A DNA stretch of 42,611 nucleotides from an uncultured Sphingomonas sp. GTDB taxonomy: Bacteria; Pseudomonadota; Alphaproteobacteria; Sphingomonadales; Sphingomonadaceae. Positions within the stretch are counted from its first letter, which is position 1; each line of letters opens with the position of its first letter. The stretch covers positions 1 to 42,611 of the forward strand of contig CAJYLV010000063.1 in the NCBI GenBank assembly GCA_913776255.1. The letters are read 5' to 3'. Position numbers and translations under genes: made by a program. Below are positions 28,562 to 36,610 of the stretch, piece after piece. Under the pieces are notes generated by a model. The model was not told the DNA's origin. It was given only the letters and a program-made list of their open reading frames with translations, and ran no database searches.

Positions 28562-31366
28562 TCAGAACATCACGCTGGTGCGCAGCAGGAACGTGCGACC
28601 CGGCTCCATATAATCCTTCTGATAGCTCGGATTGTCGCCCTTGGTCGTGTAATAGCGCCAGTCGTTGAGCAAGTTCGCCACGTCGAAATCGATCGCAACC
28701 ATGCGCGACAGCGTGATGCGCGAATGGAAGTCGACGCTGCGATTGTGTTGCACCCATTTGTCGACGGCGTTGTCCCGCAGGCTCTCGAGATATTTCCCGC
28801 GATAATTGTACGAAACCTTCGTCTCGATCCCGTATTTCTGATAGGTGATCGCGGCGTTGTAGAGCAGGTGCGGCGTGTTGACGAAGCGCATCTTTGCGCC
28901 GTTGCGATAGGGTTGCCCGCTGTCCGCCGCGCTATGCTGTACGGTCAGGTTGCCCTCGAACCCGAAGCCGTCGAACGGCGCGGACAGCCCGTCGAACCGT
29001 TTGATCAGGCCGAGTTCGACGCCATAGACCTCCGCCGTCTTGCCATTCTGCGGCTGGGTGATCTCGATCGTGCCGTTCTTCGTCGATGCGGTGACCTGAT
29101 TCCCGTTGGTGAAGATGAAATTTTCGATGTGCTTGTAATAGCTGGCAAGCGAAACCTGGCTCGCCGCATCGGGATACCATTCGAACGAGACGTCGGCGTT
29201 GGTCGCGCGGGCCGGCTTCAGATTCGGATTGCCGCGGCTGATCGTCAATATTTCCTTGGTCTTCGGATCGCGTCCGATCGACTGGCTGGCTGCCAGATTG
29301 CCGTATTCGGGCGGCGAATAGCCGGTCCACAGAGCGGCGCGATAGACCTGCCGGTCGGCTGGTCGCCAGTTGGCGGTGATGCTGGGCAGGAATACCGTGT
29401 AGCCGCGCGAACTGCTGTCGAAGCCCTTGGTCGCGCCATCCTCGGACCAGAAGCGATTGTAGGTATCGCGGTGCTCGACGCGACCGCCGGTGACGATGTC
29501 GATCTGCCCCGCCCGGACATCGGCGAGCGCATAAGCGGCCGTGATCGTCTCCCGGGCACGTTTGTCGTCCCGGATCAGGTCGTCGCCGGAGGCGAGATTG
29601 TCGGGCTGCGCGCCGATGGCGGCCTTGATCGCGTCGATCACCGCCTTGCGGCTGAGCACCGCGCCATAATAATATTCGCCGCCAAGGATGCTGTTCACGG
29701 TTTTCTGGATCAGCCCCGAAGCGGCCAGCGACTTGCCCGCGAGCGGCGTCCCGCCGAGGTCGCCACTCCATACCGGCGTCGAGTCATAGTCGCGGCTGGA
29801 GCGCAGCCATTTGCCGCCGGCCTGGACATGATCGATCAGGCCGCCGAGATCATAACGCGCGTCGAACTTGCCCGCCCAGCGATGGTCGCTCTGTTTCCAG
29901 CGGCTGAGACCGGCGCCGTCGAACGGCAGCAGCGACGGATCGCGCTCGGCGTTGACGGCGAACGCCGGAAGGTTGGCGTGCGGGAAGCGTGGATCGCGCG
30001 ACACCCAGTCCATCCCGGTCGCGTTGAACGGATAGGTCTTCGCATCGTTGTTATAGCTGATGCTGTACTGTCCCGGCGATCCCTGGTTGCCGGTGCTGTA
30101 ACTCAGGTCATAGCTCAGCTTCAGCTTGTCGAAGCGACTGACGCCGCCGATGTCCACCGTGGCGAGGTACTGGCGATAATCCTGCGTTTCGAAGCTGCGC
30201 GCGAACTGGAACACCTTGGGGTTCCATACGCCGGAGCGGCCGTTCAGCGACCAATATTGTCTGGAGTTGCGATCCGCATCGGTGATCCTGCCGTCACCAT
30301 CGACATCGACGATCTGGGCCGGCGTGTAGCCATAGACCTTGCCGAGCGTTGCATCGGTGCCGGTGATCATATCCTCCGGCTGACGCAGGCTGGTATCCTC
30401 GGGGTTCACCTGGGTCAGGCGCTTGCTCTTGCGGCTGCGATAATCGGTGTAGTCGTTGGTGCCGGTCTTCTCAAACCGCGCATATTGGCCGCGCAGATAG
30501 AATTGCGTCGTCTCGCCGTGATAGTCGAACGAGGCGCTGCCCCCCCGGCGGACCTGCTTGAAGCGACGATAGTCGAGATCGATGCCCGGCAGGTGCATGT
30601 TGGTCTGCGAAATCGCCTCGGTCCCGTTCTTCCGCCAGACGTAAGGCTCCCACTCGCCGTCATTCTCGGTTTCCTGACTGTTGCCGTGCGAGACGCCGTA
30701 ATTGCCCGAGACGAAGACCCCGAACCGATCGTCGGCGAAGCGACGACCGAGATCGAGCTGCCCCTGATAGGTGCCGGCGCTTTCGCCGGAGTTTCGGGCG
30801 TAGCTGTTGAAGCCGCCGGTCAGCCAGGCGCGCAGCACCTGCGGCGTCTTGAAGTCGAAGGCGGTCGGCGTGCGGAAGTTGATGGTGCCGCCGATCGCGT
30901 CACCATCCTGATCGGGCGTCAGCGTCTTGGTCACGCGAATTTCGGCAAGCCCGTTGGGCGGGAGGACGTTGAGCGAGACGTCACGGCTGCCGCTGTCGGT
31001 CTGGGCGACGCGCACGCCGTTGATCGACACCGCATTATAGGTGCCCGACAGGCCGCGGATCGTCACATACTGGCCCTCGCCGGTTTCCTGGTTGACGATC
31101 AAGCTGAGCCCAGGAACGCGCGCCAGTGCGTCCGCGACGGTGGCATCGGGAATCTTGCCGAGATCGTCGGCGCTGATGATCTCGACCACCGAGGTCGCCT
31201 GACGCTTGGCCTCCAGCGCCTTCTCTGCGCTCAGCCGCTGGCCCTTGACGACGATATCCTTGTCGTCTGCCCCCTCCGCACCGGCGGCGACCGGCGTCAG
31301 CGCCGCCAGGATCGTACTGCCCAGGACCGCGACATTTACCCGCTTCAGCCGTGCAAATCGCTCCAT
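28562..31366 (-). CDS. TonB-dependent outer-membrane receptor
   Basis: This 934-residue ligand-gated porin imports a scarce substrate using TonB energy. A signal peptide (LGSTILAALTPVAAGAEG) is followed by a TonB-box-like segment (DIVVKGQR), a plug domain (IPDATVADALARVPGLSL, then YVTIRGLSGTYNAVSINGVR), and a beta-barrel of alternating residues ending in the aromatic FLLRTSVMF, as outer-membrane insertion requires. The type resembles the long receptors frequent in Sphingomonadales and Caulobacterales. Its position between an HD oxygenase and a PhnF-like regulator suggests a phosphonate or phospholipid headgroup as substrate. An operator-like site lies about 170 bases upstream. Confidence 0.9.
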   Translation of the reverse strand: MERFARLKRVNVAVLGSTILAALTPVAAGAEGADDKDIVVKGQRLSAEKALEAKRQATSVVEIISADDLGKIPDATVADALARVPGLSLIVNQETGEGQYVTIRGLSGTYNAVSINGVRVAQTDSGSRDVSLNVLPPNGLAEIRVTKTLTPDQDGDAIGGTINFRTPTAFDFKTPQVLRAWLTGGFNSYARNSGESAGTYQGQLDLGRRFADDRFGVFVSGNYGVSHGNSQETENDGEWEPYVWRKNGTEAISQTNMHLPGIDLDYRRFKQVRRGGSASFDYHGETTQFYLRGQYARFEKTGTNDYTDYRSRKSKRLTQVNPEDTSLRQPEDMITGTDATLGKVYGYTPAQIVDVDGDGRITDADRNSRQYWSLNGRSGVWNPKVFQFARSFETQDYRQYLATVDIGGVSRFDKLKLSYDLSYSTGNQGSPGQYSISYNNDAKTYPFNATGMDWVSRDPRFPHANLPAFAVNAERDPSLLPFDGAGLSRWKQSDHRWAGKFDARYDLGGLIDHVQAGGKWLRSSRDYDSTPVWSGDLGGTPLAGKSLAASGLIQKTVNSILGGEYYYGAVLSRKAVIDAIKAAIGAQPDNLASGDDLIRDDKRARETITAAYALADVRAGQIDIVTGGRVEHRDTYNRFWSEDGATKGFDSSSRGYTVFLPSITANWRPADRQVYRAALWTGYSPPEYGNLAASQSIGRDPKTKEILTISRGNPNLKPARATNADVSFEWYPDAASQVSLASYYKHIENFIFTNGNQVTASTKNGTIEITQPQNGKTAEVYGVELGLIKRFDGLSAPFDGFGFEGNLTVQHSAADSGQPYRNGAKMRFVNTPHLLYNAAITYQKYGIETKVSYNYRGKYLESLRDNAVDKWVQHNRSVDFHSRITLSRMVAIDFDVANLLNDWRYYTTKGDNPSYQKDYMEPGRTFLLRTSVMF

Positions 31367-31531
31367 AATGTCCCCCCCCGCCGGATGCCGGCGATCATGA
31401 TGACTGTCGCTGGGAGGAGCGGGTGACGCGCGCCAGCCTCCGCCCTCGCCCGTGGGGCAATGGCGGTGAGGATTCTGCCGTGACTGACCATACCCGCGAC
31501 GAAGAACGCAGCGACCCGCCTTCGTCTATTT

Positions 31532-31543
31532 TGGTATAGTCCA
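31532..31543 (-). promoter_or_regulatory. Operator site 1 for the GntR regulator (TGGTATAGTCCA)
   Basis: TGGTATAGTCCA matches the HutC/PhnF operator type (core GT-N-TA-N-AC on one strand, here degenerate in one half). It lies 166-177 bases upstream of the TonB receptor start, in the 241-bp gap 31367-31607, which carries no gene. An imperfect dyad (31541-31570) adjoins it. Confidence 0.5.
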
Positions 31544-31607
31544 GTTGTAATGACGCCTTGGTTACACTGGCGTGAGCAGCGTGGCGTTTTTCTCTAGCAC
31601 CTTCATG

Positions 31608-32174
31608 CTACGCAACATTTTCCTTGCGGATCACGGCCTCGATCGTGGGACGATAGCTGTCGAGCGGGGCAACCGGGCAGCCTGTGCGCTTGCCCCAATC
31701 ATCGAAGCGGCGCAGCTGCACGGCGGCGGCAAAGAAAGGCTCGGCGCGGAATCGGGCGACTTCGTCATGGCTCATCGGCCCCCCCTGCACCGTCAGGCTC
31801 AACAATGACGCCTCGCTCAGCGTCGCGCGATAATCGGCATCGACCGCGCACAGATAGCGCTTGGCCGCGACATGCAAGCGTATGGGCTCTGTGACATCGG
31901 GCGGAAAGCAGGCCGCCAACATCCGGGCACCCACATCCTCGTGTCGGGCGTCAATCCCTTGCGTTTCCTCGTCGTTGCCCGAGGGATCGAGCAGGCGCCC
32001 GATGTCGTGAAGCAGTGCCGCGACCACCAACGTGTCGGGACAATGGTGATCCACCGCCAGTTGCGCACATTGCAGCGCATGCTCGATCTGCGTGACGCCC
32101 TCGCCATAATGTTCAGCGCCGTGCCGCGCGAAGACGGAGAAAATCTCCGCCACCATGCCGTCGGGCCTCGTCAT
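31608..32174 (-). CDS. PhnZ/TmpB-like HD-domain mixed-valent diiron oxygenase (phosphonate C-P cleavage)
   Basis: This 188-residue HD-domain protein closely matches the phosphonate-operon HD family that includes PhnZ and TmpB, which use a diiron site and O2 to split the C-P bond of 1-hydroxyphosphonates. Ligands line up: His32 (QIEHALQCA), His56-Asp57 (ALLHDIG), His78 (ARHEDVGA), His101 (LHVAAKRYL) and Asp158 (RRFDDWGK); QGGPM is also conserved. Glu25 matches PhnZ Glu27. At the PhnZ Tyr24 position there is His22, with Tyr23 next to it. The ATG at 32174 is chosen for its strong GGGGGAGAGG site; the frame opens at 32201. No PhnY hydroxylase partner is in the window. Confidence 0.8.
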   Translation of the reverse strand: MTRPDGMVAEIFSVFARHGAEHYGEGVTQIEHALQCAQLAVDHHCPDTLVVAALLHDIGRLLDPSGNDEETQGIDARHEDVGARMLAACFPPDVTEPIRLHVAAKRYLCAVDADYRATLSEASLLSLTVQGGPMSHDEVARFRAEPFFAAAVQLRRFDDWGKRTGCPVAPLDSYRPTIEAVIRKENVA

Positions 32175-32214
32175 TCCGCCTCTCCCCCGCACCGTCGTCA
32201 AACCGTAAGAGAGT

Positions 32215-32226
32215 TGGTCTATACCA
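32215..32226 (+). promoter_or_regulatory. Operator site 2 for the GntR regulator (TGGTCTATACCA)
   Basis: TGGTCTATACCA has inverted TGGT/ACCA ends and contains GTCTATAC, the exact HutC-type core. As I recall, its complement TGGTATAGACCA is the published operator of mycobacterial PhnF. It sits in the 86-bp divergent promoter region, 41 bases from the HD oxygenase start and 35 from the phospholipase start, so one site could control both. TATACC may itself serve as the rightward -10. Confidence 0.65.
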
Positions 32227-32260
32227 GTGCAACTTGGATATTTCCATAGAGGTTCCGATC

Positions 32261-34387
32261 ATGGATGCGACCCATCGGCGCGATGTTCTGAGGATGACGG
32301 GGGCACTGGCTGCCGCCAGCCTGTGGCCAGGACTGGTCGCCAGGGCGCGCGCGATCCCGGCGGCACGGCGCACCGGCACGATCGAGGACGTGCAGCACAT
32401 CGTGGTCCACATGCAGGAAAATCGCGCCTTCGATCACTACTTCGGCATGTTGAACGGCGTGCGTGGCTTCGGTGACCCGCGCCCCCTGCGTCTGCCCGGC
32501 GGGCGCAGCGTGTTCGCGCAACCGTCCAGTGAACATCCTGACGGTCACGTCCTGCCCTTTCACGGCGATTCCCGTACCACACGCTCGTTCGCGGTCGACG
32601 GCGCCGATCAATCGCATGTCGAGAACCTGCACATCTTCGATCGCGGCCGCTTCGATCGCTGGGGCCACAGCGGCGAGTTGCACAACCGCATGCTGCATTA
32701 CGGCCCCGGCGACCTGCCCTTCTATTATGCGCTGGCCGACGCCTTCACCGTCTGCGACGCCTATCATTGTTCGACGATGACGCAGACCTATCCGAACCGG
32801 CTGCACCTGTTCAGCGGGTGCAACGGCGGCGGCACGGTCGGCGGCGATCCCGAAATGACCAATTATGGCGAAAGCGAAACGCCGAGCGCGGACATGGCGG
32901 AGGACCGCCCGCTGCGCACCGACGCCTATCGCTGGACCACCTATGCCGAGCGGTTGCAGGCCGCGGGCATCGACTGGAAGGTCTATCAGGAATACGATAA
33001 TTTCGGCGACAACCTGTTGTCGATCTTTCCGGCGTTCCGTCCCTGCGGTCGTGATTCGGAACTGTATCGGCGCGGGCGCTCCTGGGTCAGCGAACACAAG
33101 AGCGGCTCCGACCGCACCCGGTCGGATGGGGGTCAGTTGGTCGAGGCGTTCCGCCGCGACGTGGCCGCGGGCACGCTGCCGCAGGTTTCGTGGATCGTCT
33201 CCGCCGCCAAACTCTCTGAACATCCCACCGCCGAACCGGCACGCGGTGAGGATTTGACCGCACGGCTGGTCGAGGCGCTGGTCGATCATCCCGAAACCTT
33301 CGCCAAGACCGCCTTCATCCTCACCTATGACGAGGCGGGCGGGCTGTTCGATCACATGCCCCCGCCGGTGCCGCCGGTCGGGCGCTATCGCGGCCATTCG
33401 ACCGTCTCGACCGCGGGCGAGGCCAAGGATTATCGAGGCACCGGTCTGGCGGACGACGAGGTGCATCCGATCGGCCTGGGGATACGCGTGCCGACGATCA
33501 TCGTCTCGCCATGGACCAGCGGCGGCCATGTCTGTTCGCAAGTTTTCGATCACACGTCGGTCGTGCGCTTCATCGAAGAGCGGTTTGGGGTCGTCGAACC
33601 GAACATCGGTGCGTGGCGACGATCGGTGTGCGGCGACCTGACCAGCGCGTTCGACTTCGCCGCGCCCGCGAGGCGGCCGGCACGCCCGCTTGCCTCGACC
33701 GGGGACGTTCCGGCGCGGATCGCGCGCTCGCTGGCGGGCACCGCCACCGCGATCCCCGCGCAGCAGATCGCCGTAACGCCGCTGACGGGCCAGCGTCGCC
33801 ATCGCCCCCTGCCCTATGCCGTCGATCTGGTCGCTTCCGTCACCCCGCAAGGCGACGTGCGACTGATGTTCGTGAACAGCGGCACCGTCGGCGCCACCTT
33901 CACCGTCCACGACAATCATGATCGCGAGGAGCCGTGGCACTTCACCATCGGCGCGGGCGATCGCCATGCCGCCACCGGGTTCGGCACCGTCGCGACCGGC
34001 TATGACCTGACGATCCGCGGGCCGAACGGTTTCTGGCGACGGATCGCGGCGGCGGCCAACGTGGTCTTCGTACCGACGGTCGATCTCGTGCCGCACGGCG
34101 ATGCGGTCGTGCTGACGATCCGCAATCCCGGCGCCGTACCCGCCATGATCGAGGTCGCCATGGACGCGCGCTATCCCGTCACGGAGGCGCGCCGACGCGG
34201 GATCACCGTGCCGCCCGGCGACGAGCGGCGCATCGTCTGGCCCCTGACCGCCAGCGATCACTGGTACGACCTCAGCGTCACGCGCGACGGCGATCCCGGC
34301 TTTCTGCGGCGCTTCGCAGGAAAGGTGGAGACGGGCCGGGCGGGGAAGACCGATCCTGGCATCGGCACGCTGCAGGTGCGGGCATGA
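32261..34387 (+). CDS. Tat-exported phospholipase C, phosphocholine-specific type
   Basis: This 708-residue phosphoesterase of the bacterial PLC/acid-phosphatase AcpA superfamily releases a phosphorylated headgroup such as phosphocholine. The N-terminal twin-arginine signal (RRDVLRMTG, Arg6-Arg7) directs folded export. Catalytic-domain marks are VVHMQENRAFDHYFGMLNGV with the conserved ENR/Asp-His, ALADAFTVCDAYHCSTMTQT with the nucleophile-type segment, ILTYDEAGGLFDH, and DHTSVVRFIEERFGV. Two C-terminal beta domains of the DUF756 type follow (LMFVNSGTVGATFTVHDN, then LTIRNPGAVPAMIEVA). The ATG at 32261 has an AGAGG site 8 bases upstream. The stop overlaps the next start. Confidence 0.85.
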   Translation: MDATHRRDVLRMTGALAAASLWPGLVARARAIPAARRTGTIEDVQHIVVHMQENRAFDHYFGMLNGVRGFGDPRPLRLPGGRSVFAQPSSEHPDGHVLPFHGDSRTTRSFAVDGADQSHVENLHIFDRGRFDRWGHSGELHNRMLHYGPGDLPFYYALADAFTVCDAYHCSTMTQTYPNRLHLFSGCNGGGTVGGDPEMTNYGESETPSADMAEDRPLRTDAYRWTTYAERLQAAGIDWKVYQEYDNFGDNLLSIFPAFRPCGRDSELYRRGRSWVSEHKSGSDRTRSDGGQLVEAFRRDVAAGTLPQVSWIVSAAKLSEHPTAEPARGEDLTARLVEALVDHPETFAKTAFILTYDEAGGLFDHMPPPVPPVGRYRGHSTVSTAGEAKDYRGTGLADDEVHPIGLGIRVPTIIVSPWTSGGHVCSQVFDHTSVVRFIEERFGVVEPNIGAWRRSVCGDLTSAFDFAAPARRPARPLASTGDVPARIARSLAGTATAIPAQQIAVTPLTGQRRHRPLPYAVDLVASVTPQGDVRLMFVNSGTVGATFTVHDNHDREEPWHFTIGAGDRHAATGFGTVATGYDLTIRGPNGFWRRIAAAANVVFVPTVDLVPHGDAVVLTIRNPGAVPAMIEVAMDARYPVTEARRRGITVPPGDERRIVWPLTASDHWYDLSVTRDGDPGFLRRFAGKVETGRAGKTDPGIGTLQVRA

Positions 34388-35145
34388 TGTGGCGCGCATC
34401 GCTCGCGGCGCTGGCGTTGCTGACGGCAGGCGCCACGCCGCCGGACGCGGGACGCTATCTGGATGCGGCCGCCTTTCCCGACGGCCTGGCGATCCTGCCG
34501 CCCCCGCCGATGCCGGACAGTCCCGCCGCACGGCTTGACCGGCAGATGTTCCGTGAGACCAGGCGGCTGATCGGCTCACCGCGCTGGCGGATCGCGACCG
34601 ACGACGTGACCAACGAACCGCTGAACCGCTACGGTTGCGCGATGGGGATGCGGCTCGATGCACAGACCGCGCCGATCATCGCCCGCCTGCTCGATCAAGC
34701 GAGCGTTGCGCCGGTCGTGGACCCGGTCAAGCGCGCCTATCAGGTGCGTCGCCCCTATCTCGACGAGCCGGCGGCGCCGATCTGCGAGGCGAAAACCGCG
34801 CATCTGGCGAGTAACGGCGACTATCCCTCCGGTCACACCGCGGCGGGCTGGCTGGAGGCGCTGATCCTCGCCGAACTGCTGCCGGAACGCGCCGGCGCGA
34901 TCCTGGCGCGGGCGCGCGCTTATGGCGAAAGCCGTGCGGTGTGCGGCTCGCATTCGCTGAGTGCCGTGCAGGCGGGCTATCTCGCCGGGGCGGCGGCCTA
35001 TGCGGCGCTCCAGTCCAGTCCCTCGTTCCGACACGACGTCGCACGCGCGCGCGCCGAACTCGCCCGCCTGCGGCATCGGACCGACGCGCCGGAGGCGACG
35101 ATCTGCGCGGCCCAGGCCGCCGCCCTGGCGGAGCGCCCGTGGTGA
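34384..35145 (+). CDS. Class A nonspecific acid phosphatase (PAP2/PhoN-like)
   Basis: This 253-residue exported phosphatase has a signal peptide over about residues 1-22. The PAP2 signature is present: Lys116 with Arg123-Pro124, PSGH (148-151), and Ser183-Arg184 with His190. The usual final Asp, four residues after that His, is Ala194 here. The Asp normally orients the nucleophilic His, so activity may be altered; close relatives with the same change may exist. It probably strips phosphate from the product of the upstream phospholipase, releasing inorganic phosphate and the free alcohol in the periplasm. Both ends overlap neighbouring genes (ATGA, GTGA). Confidence 0.85.
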   Translation: MMWRASLAALALLTAGATPPDAGRYLDAAAFPDGLAILPPPPMPDSPAARLDRQMFRETRRLIGSPRWRIATDDVTNEPLNRYGCAMGMRLDAQTAPIIARLLDQASVAPVVDPVKRAYQVRRPYLDEPAAPICEAKTAHLASNGDYPSGHTAAGWLEALILAELLPERAGAILARARAYGESRAVCGSHSLSAVQAGYLAGAAAYAALQSSPSFRHDVARARAELARLRHRTDAPEATICAAQAAALAERPW

Positions 35146-36425
35146 GCCGCGCCCTCGCCGATCGTCGCGCCTCGCGCCTGTCGCTGCTGCTCGGCGGACT
35201 GGCGGCCTTTGCGGTCTATTTCGCCATGTACGCCTTTCGCAAACCCTTTGCGGCGGCGACCTATGCCGATGTCCCCGGCTGGCAAGGGGTGATGGATTAC
35301 AAGACCGCGCTGCTGATCGCGCAGGTCATCGGCTATGCCGTGTCGAAGCTGATCGGCGTGCGCGTGATCGCGGAGGCGGGGCATGAGGCGCGCGCGCGAC
35401 TGATCGTCGCGCTGATCGCCGCGTCGTGGATCGCGCTCGCCCTGTTCGCGCTGGTCCCGGCACCGTGGAACATTGCCTGCCTGTTTTTCAACGGCCTGCC
35501 GCTGGGGCTGATCTGGGGATTGGTGTTCAGCTATATCGAGGGACGACGCGCCTCCGAACTGCTCGGCGCGATACTGTGTGCCAGCTTCGTGCTCTCGTCG
35601 GGCGTGGTCAAATCGGTCGCGACGATGCTGATGACGGCCGGCGTGTCCGAATGGTGGATGCCCGCCGCGACCGGCGCGGCCTTCATGCCGCTGCTGCTGA
35701 TCGCGCTCCGGCAACTGGAGCGGCTGCCGCCGCCCGACGCGCGCGACCGCGCCGAACGGGTGCCGCGCGTGCCGATGCCCGCGGCGCAGCGTGCCGCCTT
35801 CTGGCGCGCGCATGGCGGCACGATGGCGATGCTGGTGCTCGCCTATACGCTGCTGACGGCGACGCGCGACGTGCGCGACAATTTCTCCGCCGAGATCTGG
35901 GCGGCGCTGGGGCGCGGCGGCCGGGCGAGCCTGTTCACGGTCAGCGAGTTGCCCGTAGCGGTAACGACGCTGGGGGTGCTCGCGGCATTGATGCTGGTGC
36001 GCGACAATCGCCGCGCGCTGCTGGCGATCCATGGTCTGATCGCGGCCGGCGCGGCGATCCTCGGCGGGGCGACGCTCGCGTTTCAGGCCGGCCTGTTGTC
36101 ACCGCTGGCCTGGATGAGCCTGACCGGTGCGGGTCTATACCTCGCCTATACCCCGTTCAACGCCATGCTCTTCGACCGGATGATCGCGGCGATCGGCACG
36201 GCAGCCAACGCCGGTTTCCTGATCTATATCGCCGATTCGTCCGGTTATATGGGCAGCGTCGCCATGCTGCTCGTGCGCAGCATCGCCGCGCCGCACCTGG
36301 ATTGGCTTGGCTTCTTCGAGCGTTGCAATTGCGCGACCGCCGTCATCGTCGTGGCGTTGACCGGATTGTCGGCGCTGCGCTTCCTGTACGCTCCCGCAAT
36401 GGAACATCGCCGTGCCACGCTATGA
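35142..36425 (+). CDS. MFS-type transporter, DUF5690 family
   Basis: This 427-residue inner-membrane transporter has about 12 hydrophobic helices. The segments AVYFAMYAFRKPFAAATYAD, VIGYAVSKLIGVRVIAEAG, FFNGLPLGLIWGLVFSYIEG and SGVVKSVATMLM are strongly typical of DUF5690, an MFS branch whose N-terminal FAMYAFRKPF recalls the glycerol-3-phosphate/sugar-phosphate antiporters (GlpT-like). It may therefore import an organophosphate or phosphonate released outside. The start is GTG at 35142, within the phosphatase stop codon. The stop overlaps the ATG of the pseudogene that follows. Confidence 0.75.
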   Translation: MSRALADRRASRLSLLLGGLAAFAVYFAMYAFRKPFAAATYADVPGWQGVMDYKTALLIAQVIGYAVSKLIGVRVIAEAGHEARARLIVALIAASWIALALFALVPAPWNIACLFFNGLPLGLIWGLVFSYIEGRRASELLGAILCASFVLSSGVVKSVATMLMTAGVSEWWMPAATGAAFMPLLLIALRQLERLPPPDARDRAERVPRVPMPAAQRAAFWRAHGGTMAMLVLAYTLLTATRDVRDNFSAEIWAALGRGGRASLFTVSELPVAVTTLGVLAALMLVRDNRRALLAIHGLIAAGAAILGGATLAFQAGLLSPLAWMSLTGAGLYLAYTPFNAMLFDRMIAAIGTAANAGFLIYIADSSGYMGSVAMLLVRSIAAPHLDWLGFFERCNCATAVIVVALTGLSALRFLYAPAMEHRRATL

Positions 36426-36610
36426 GCCGGCGGCCGTCGGCGCAGGTTGGGCTGGCCAATGCGCTGGTCGCCGCGCGGCGCGGGCAGCGGGGTCACGATC
36501 GCCGGCCGGCCACCAGCGATGTCCGGCAGCTGGCGCGGCGCAGCGCCGCGGTCCGGCCGGAAGTCGCCACGGCGGCTGCGACCTCGGTCGCGCATCGCTG
36601 CCGATGCTAG
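36422..36610 (+). pseudogene. Remnant of an FAD-dependent oxidoreductase (phosphonate-operon type)
   Basis: An ATG overlaps the transporter stop. One frame reads AAVGAG (a dinucleotide-binding loop) and, after a small shift, the next reads VGLANALVAARRGQR, exactly the helix expected after the loop in FAD-dependent oxidoreductases. A further shift then allows VTIA. Only about 190 bases remain of a gene that should be about 1.1 kb. The surviving frame of 62 codons ends in a TAG overlapping the diguanylate cyclase stop (CTAG). FAD oxidoreductases of this kind (TIGR03364, from memory) accompany HD-type C-P oxygenases, which supports the reading. Confidence 0.5.

Noticed and set aside
28262..31426. 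Long plus-strand frame opposite the TonB receptor
   Set aside because: It is antisense to a clear receptor with signal peptide, plug and terminal Phe; the plus frame shows no fold or motif.
32219..34663. Long minus-strand frame opposite the phospholipase
   Set aside because: It is a shadow frame; the plus strand holds a Tat signal and the phosphoesterase motifs.
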